A stretch of 64,000 nucleotides of DNA from CAG-411 sp963643465. Lineage in GTDB: Bacteria; Bacillota; Clostridia; Lachnospirales; Lachnospiraceae. This document shows, piece by piece, positions 61,303-64,000 of the stretch. The stretch is from assembly GCA_963643465.1 (NCBI GenBank), contig CAVIJT010000011.1:1-64000 (forward strand), written 5' to 3'. Position 1 is the stretch's first letter. The number at the start of each line of letters is the position of its first letter. The notes under the pieces are model-generated. The model did no database searches and was not told the origin of the DNA. It was given only the letters and a program-made list of their open reading frames with translations. The position numbers were made by a program, and so were the translations under genes.

Positions 61303-62520
61303 ATGTTTCAGGTTAATGAGAATTATTTAAAATTACCAGGCAGTTATTTGTTTTCCACGATTGGCAAGAAAGTAGCAGCATATAAGGAAGCAAATCCAAC
61401 AAAAGAAGTGATTTCTTTAGGTATTGGAGACGTGACACAGCCCCTAGTTCCTGCTATTATAGAGGCAATGCACAAAGCAGTGGATGAGCAGGCCGTAGCA
61501 GAGACATTTCGCGGATATGCACCAGATTTAGGATATGAATTTTTAAGAAATGCTATTGCAGACAATGATTATAAGGCAAAAGGATGCGACATCAGTGCAG
61601 ATGAAATTTTTGTCAGTGATGGGGCAAAATGTGATTCTGGTAATATTCAGGAAATCTTTGCGCAGGACAGCAAGATTGCAGTATGTGATCCAGTATATCC
61701 AGTATATGTTGATACAAATGTTATGGCGGGAAGAACCGGAACATACAATGCAGATACAGAGCAGTGGAGTGATGTGATTTACATGCCATGTACTGCGGAT
61801 AATGGTTTTGCGCCAGAGCTTCCAAAGGGAAAGACACCAGATATTATCTATTTGTGTTTTCCAAATAATCCAACAGGAACTACTATTACAAAAGCCCAGC
61901 TTCAGGAATGGGTAGACTATGCCAATAAGAATGGTTCTGTAATTATCTATGATGCAGCTTATGAAGCATATATTTCAGAAGAGGACGTTCCTCATAGTAT
62001 TTTTGAGTGTGAAGGTGCAAGAACATGTGCCATTGAACTTAGAAGTTTTTCAAAAAATGCAGGATTTACTGGTGTGCGTCTTGGATTTACCGTTATTCCA
62101 AAGGAATTAAAGAGTGGGGATGTTTCTCTACATGCACTTTGGGCAAGACGTCATGGAACAAAATATAATGGCGCTCCTTATATTATTCAGCGTGCTGGCG
62201 AGGCCGTATATTCAGAGGCTGGTAAGGCACAGCTAAAAGATCAGGTTGGATATTATATGAACAATGCAAAGACGATTAAAGAGGGACTTGCAAATGCAGG
62301 ATTTACTGTATATGGTGGTGTGAATGCGCCATATATCTGGCTTAAGACTCCGGATAAAATGACCTCATGGGAATTCTTTGATTACTTATTGGAGAATGGA
62401 AATATAGTAGGAACTCCGGGTTCTGGATTTGGACCAAGCGGAGAAGGATATTTCCGTCTTACAGCATTTGGTAGTCATGAGAATACCTTAAAAGCGATTG
62501 AACGTATTAAATCTTTATAA
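61303..62520 (+). CDS. dapL: LL-diaminopimelate aminotransferase
   Basis: PLP enzyme of the short aminotransferase route of lysine and peptidoglycan diaminopimelate synthesis, converting tetrahydrodipicolinate directly to LL-DAP. The 405-residue protein matches the family: VNENYLKLPGSYLFSTIGKK, SLGIGDVTQPL, FVSDGAKCDSGNIQE, FPNNPTGT and the PLP lysine in RSFSKNAGFTGVRLGF. GAGGAGG sets the ATG at 61303, ten codons inside the open frame. Presence of DapL fits Clostridia. Confidence 0.96.
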   Translation: MFQVNENYLKLPGSYLFSTIGKKVAAYKEANPTKEVISLGIGDVTQPLVPAIIEAMHKAVDEQAVAETFRGYAPDLGYEFLRNAIADNDYKAKGCDISADEIFVSDGAKCDSGNIQEIFAQDSKIAVCDPVYPVYVDTNVMAGRTGTYNADTEQWSDVIYMPCTADNGFAPELPKGKTPDIIYLCFPNNPTGTTITKAQLQEWVDYANKNGSVIIYDAAYEAYISEEDVPHSIFECEGARTCAIELRSFSKNAGFTGVRLGFTVIPKELKSGDVSLHALWARRHGTKYNGAPYIIQRAGEAVYSEAGKAQLKDQVGYYMNNAKTIKEGLANAGFTVYGGVNAPYIWLKTPDKMTSWEFFDYLLENGNIVGTPGSGFGPSGEGYFRLTAFGSHENTLKAIERIKSL

Positions 62521-62584
62521 TTGTTTCGTAATAGATATCTGTTTCTAAGTTAGGGTGAAGATATCTGTTAAGTAAGGAGTTAAG

Positions 62585-63079
62585 ATGGATCAGACAATAA
62601 GTGAGACAGGAAAACGCCGTAAAAAGGTGTTGAGCGATTCACAAAAAGAAAAGAGTTATGGGAATGTAATGAAGCTGATAGAGAGTACCGGCTGCATTTT
62701 GCAATATGAATTGATGGTATATGTATACGATGTGATTATCAAACGATTGAAACGACTTGGAGAATACAAGGATAGCGTGGAATTGTTGGAGCAGTATACA
62801 ACCAAGCGTCAAGAATATGTGGAAAAAGGAACAGAACAAATTTATCAAAGTATGCTGGAGAAGAAAACTAAGGTTACAAAGGCCGAAGACATCCAGTGGG
62901 TTTTGAAAGAGGCAAATCGAATTCCAGATTATAAAGATGTGCAGGAAGTGATTGCTTGGTGTGATGATACCTTTGCTTCTATGCAAAAGAAAGAACAGGT
63001 TCGTGCAACCATTCGAATTTCTGTTTTGGCAGTAGTCATTGTTGCTTTGATTATCGTTTTTACAAGTATAAAATTTTAA
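62585..63079 (+). CDS. Tail-anchored helical-repeat protein of unknown function
   Basis: A 164-residue protein: basic N-terminus, helical repeats with the pattern LKRLGEYKDSVELLEQY and ANRIPDYKDVQEVIAWCDD (spaced like degenerate TPR/Sel1-type repeats common in Clostridia), and one C-terminal TM helix (about 144-162, ISVLAVVIVALIIVFTSI). No signal peptide, so the repeats should face the cytoplasm. AAGGAG precedes the ATG. It may share the dapL transcript. Function unknown. Confidence 0.72.
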   Translation: MDQTISETGKRRKKVLSDSQKEKSYGNVMKLIESTGCILQYELMVYVYDVIIKRLKRLGEYKDSVELLEQYTTKRQEYVEKGTEQIYQSMLEKKTKVTKAEDIQWVLKEANRIPDYKDVQEVIAWCDDTFASMQKKEQVRATIRISVLAVVIVALIIVFTSIKF

Positions 63080-63095
63080 ATAAGAATAGAAATAG

Positions 63096-63131
63096 GAAAC
63101 TGTCAGATGGAAATCCAGATGGCAGTTTTTT
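63096..63131 (+). terminator. Intrinsic terminator, fused to repeat family A copy 3
   Basis: AAACTGTC pairs with GGCAGTTT (one G-U) around an imperfectly paired loop; six T at 63126-63131 are shared with the start of the repeat. Confidence 0.8.
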
Positions 63132-63289
63132 ATCTTATAGGGAAATGCGTCCTATAAGATAAAAGCCCTCTGGGCAGGATGCGCACGAATTTGTATGGAA
63201 GATGTACGGAGTACCAAATTCGGCGCGGCAAAGCGTGCAAACACATAGGGAAAGTGTAACGTCGCGGAGCGTGCTTGCGCGCTTTGTTC
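63126..63289 (+). repeat. Terminator-linked repeat family A, copy 3
   Basis: A 164-bp copy with about a dozen differences from copies 1 and 2. Some lie in stems: for example GGGAAATGCGTCC in the first hairpin and GTGCAAACACA in the last. It is followed by TATAGGAGTCTGCCTACT, which resembles the terminal hairpin of repeat family B. Located between a terminator and the gatC leader. Confidence 0.9.
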
Positions 63290-63403
63290 TCTTATAGGAG
63301 TCTGCCTACTGGATTTACAGCAAATAGAAACTTGCATTCTTAGAAGATTCCTTATAGAATAAGAAGAGTGTTAGTATAAAATGTGTGCGAAAGGAGTAAC
63401 GTA

Positions 63404-63697
63404 ATGGCAAATATAATTTCAGATGAGACAATAGAGTATGTTGGCATTCTTGCAAAACTTGAATTGTCTGAGAGTGAGAAGGAACAGGCAAAGAAAGATA
63501 TGGGAGATATGCTTGACTATATTGATAAATTAAATGAATTAGATACTTCCTCTGTTGAGCCTATGTCCCATGTGTTCCCGTTGGATAATGTGTTCCGAGA
63601 GGATGTAGTTGTGAACGGAGACGATAGAGAAAATATTTTAAAGAACGCACCAGAGGAAAAGAGTGGCAGCTTTGCTGTACCTAAGACTGTGGAATAA
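63404..63697 (+). CDS. gatC: Aspartyl/glutamyl-tRNA(Asn/Gln) amidotransferase subunit C
   Basis: Small subunit of GatCAB, which makes Gln-tRNA(Gln) and/or Asn-tRNA(Asn) from mischarged tRNAs. The 97-residue protein has the typical YVGILAKLELSESEKE, DYIDKLNELDTSSVEPMSHV and LKNAPEEKSGSFAVPKTVE. AAAGGAG sets the ATG at 63404, seven codons inside the open frame. gatA follows after 45 bp. Confidence 0.95.
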   Translation: MANIISDETIEYVGILAKLELSESEKEQAKKDMGDMLDYIDKLNELDTSSVEPMSHVFPLDNVFREDVVVNGDDRENILKNAPEEKSGSFAVPKTVE

Positions 63698-63742
63698 TTG
63701 CGTGTTCATAATAATGTAAACAGGAGACAGGAGGAAAATTGA

Positions 63743-64000
63743 GTGGATTTGTTAAATTTAACCGCAGTGGAACTCGGTAAGAAAATACAGAGCAAAGAAA
63801 CCAGTGCCGTGGAAGCAACTTCGGCAGTGCTTGCTCAGATTGATAAGATAGATACTACGATTCATAGTTATGTGACTGTTGATAAGGAAGGTGCATTATC
63901 CCGTGCAAAGCAGGTACAGGAACAGATTGATGCAGGTACTCTCAAGGGACCACTTGCAGGTGTACCAGTAGCAATTAAGGATAATATGTGTACAGAAGGA
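63743..64000 (+). CDS. gatA: Glutamyl/aspartyl-tRNA amidotransferase subunit A, N-terminal part (runs off window)
   Basis: The first 86 codons of the amidase subunit of GatCAB, cut by the window end. It reads MDLLNLTAVELGKKIQSKET at the start and GPLAGVPVAIKDNMCTEG at the edge; the Lys in VAIKDN is the first residue of the amidase Ser-cisSer-Lys triad. GTG start with AGGAGG eight bases upstream. gatB is expected next. Confidence 0.93.
   Translation, partial: MDLLNLTAVELGKKIQSKETSAVEATSAVLAQIDKIDTTIHSYVTVDKEGALSRAKQVQEQIDAGTLKGPLAGVPVAIKDNMCTEG

Overview
The window looks like a chromosome segment of a low-GC, fermentative, Gram-positive anaerobe, most likely a gut or rumen Lachnospiraceae (Clostridia). 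Reasons: strong GGAGG-type ribosome sites before nearly every gene, ldh and pflB/pflA fermentation genes, an LL-diaminopimelate aminotransferase, the tilS-hpt-ftsH and rpsF-ssb-rpsR orders usual in Firmicutes, and large secreted proteins carrying starch-binding modules. Family placement is inference; no rRNA gene is present. I see no tRNA gene, CRISPR array or intact insertion sequence.

Layout. 1-14 kb: the end of one starch-binding secreted protein, a branched-chain amino acid block (leuB, a DUF2500 protein, ilvD, ilvB), an Ig-domain surface protein, a 1347-residue subtilisin-like protease with five CBM26-like modules and a CBM25, then an ECF sigma/anti-sigma pair. 14.4-20.4 kb: an accessory stretch with a second, opposing ECF sigma/anti-sigma pair, an HD hydrolase, a Fic protein and an XRE/DUF3169 pair. 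20.5-23 kb: serC-serA. 23-25 kb: an Rpn-type PD-(D/E)XK protein and a small exported protein between two copies of one terminator. 25-29 kb: tilS-hpt-ftsH. 29-32.3 kb: a c-di-GMP-I riboswitch before a small exported protein, a possible small RNA, and a GH13 maltodextrin-degrading enzyme. 32.3-33.5 kb: rpsF-ssb-rpsR. 33.7-38 kb: DUF308, then DUF5685, a J-domain protein and Hsp70. 38.3-42.7 kb: sbcD-sbcC. 43-47.8 kb: ldh, pflB, pflA. 47.8-56.7 kb: a MerR/TipAS regulator, exported proteins, an M20 peptidase, a TRIC-like channel, an NSS transporter, MetY, a lipid kinase. 56.8-61 kb: a type II topoisomerase pair (parE-parC). 61.3-64 kb: dapL, a tail-anchored protein, gatC and the start of gatA.

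The most unusual signal is non-coding. Two dispersed repeat families (about 165 bp and about 120-135 bp, three copies each) are fused directly to the U-tract of intrinsic terminators, always in the same orientation as the terminated gene. Two further pairs of duplicated terminator hairpins flank accessory gene blocks; one of them carries a 3' remnant of the fic gene. Other points for follow-up are the riboswitch-controlled exported protein, a three-way-junction leader before pflB, paired palindromic operators before the XRE gene, and a block shared by the ldh and GH13 leaders.

Most starts given here were chosen by ribosome-site spacing, often a few codons inside the longest open frame. All promoters, hairpins and RNA folds were read by eye and are predictions.
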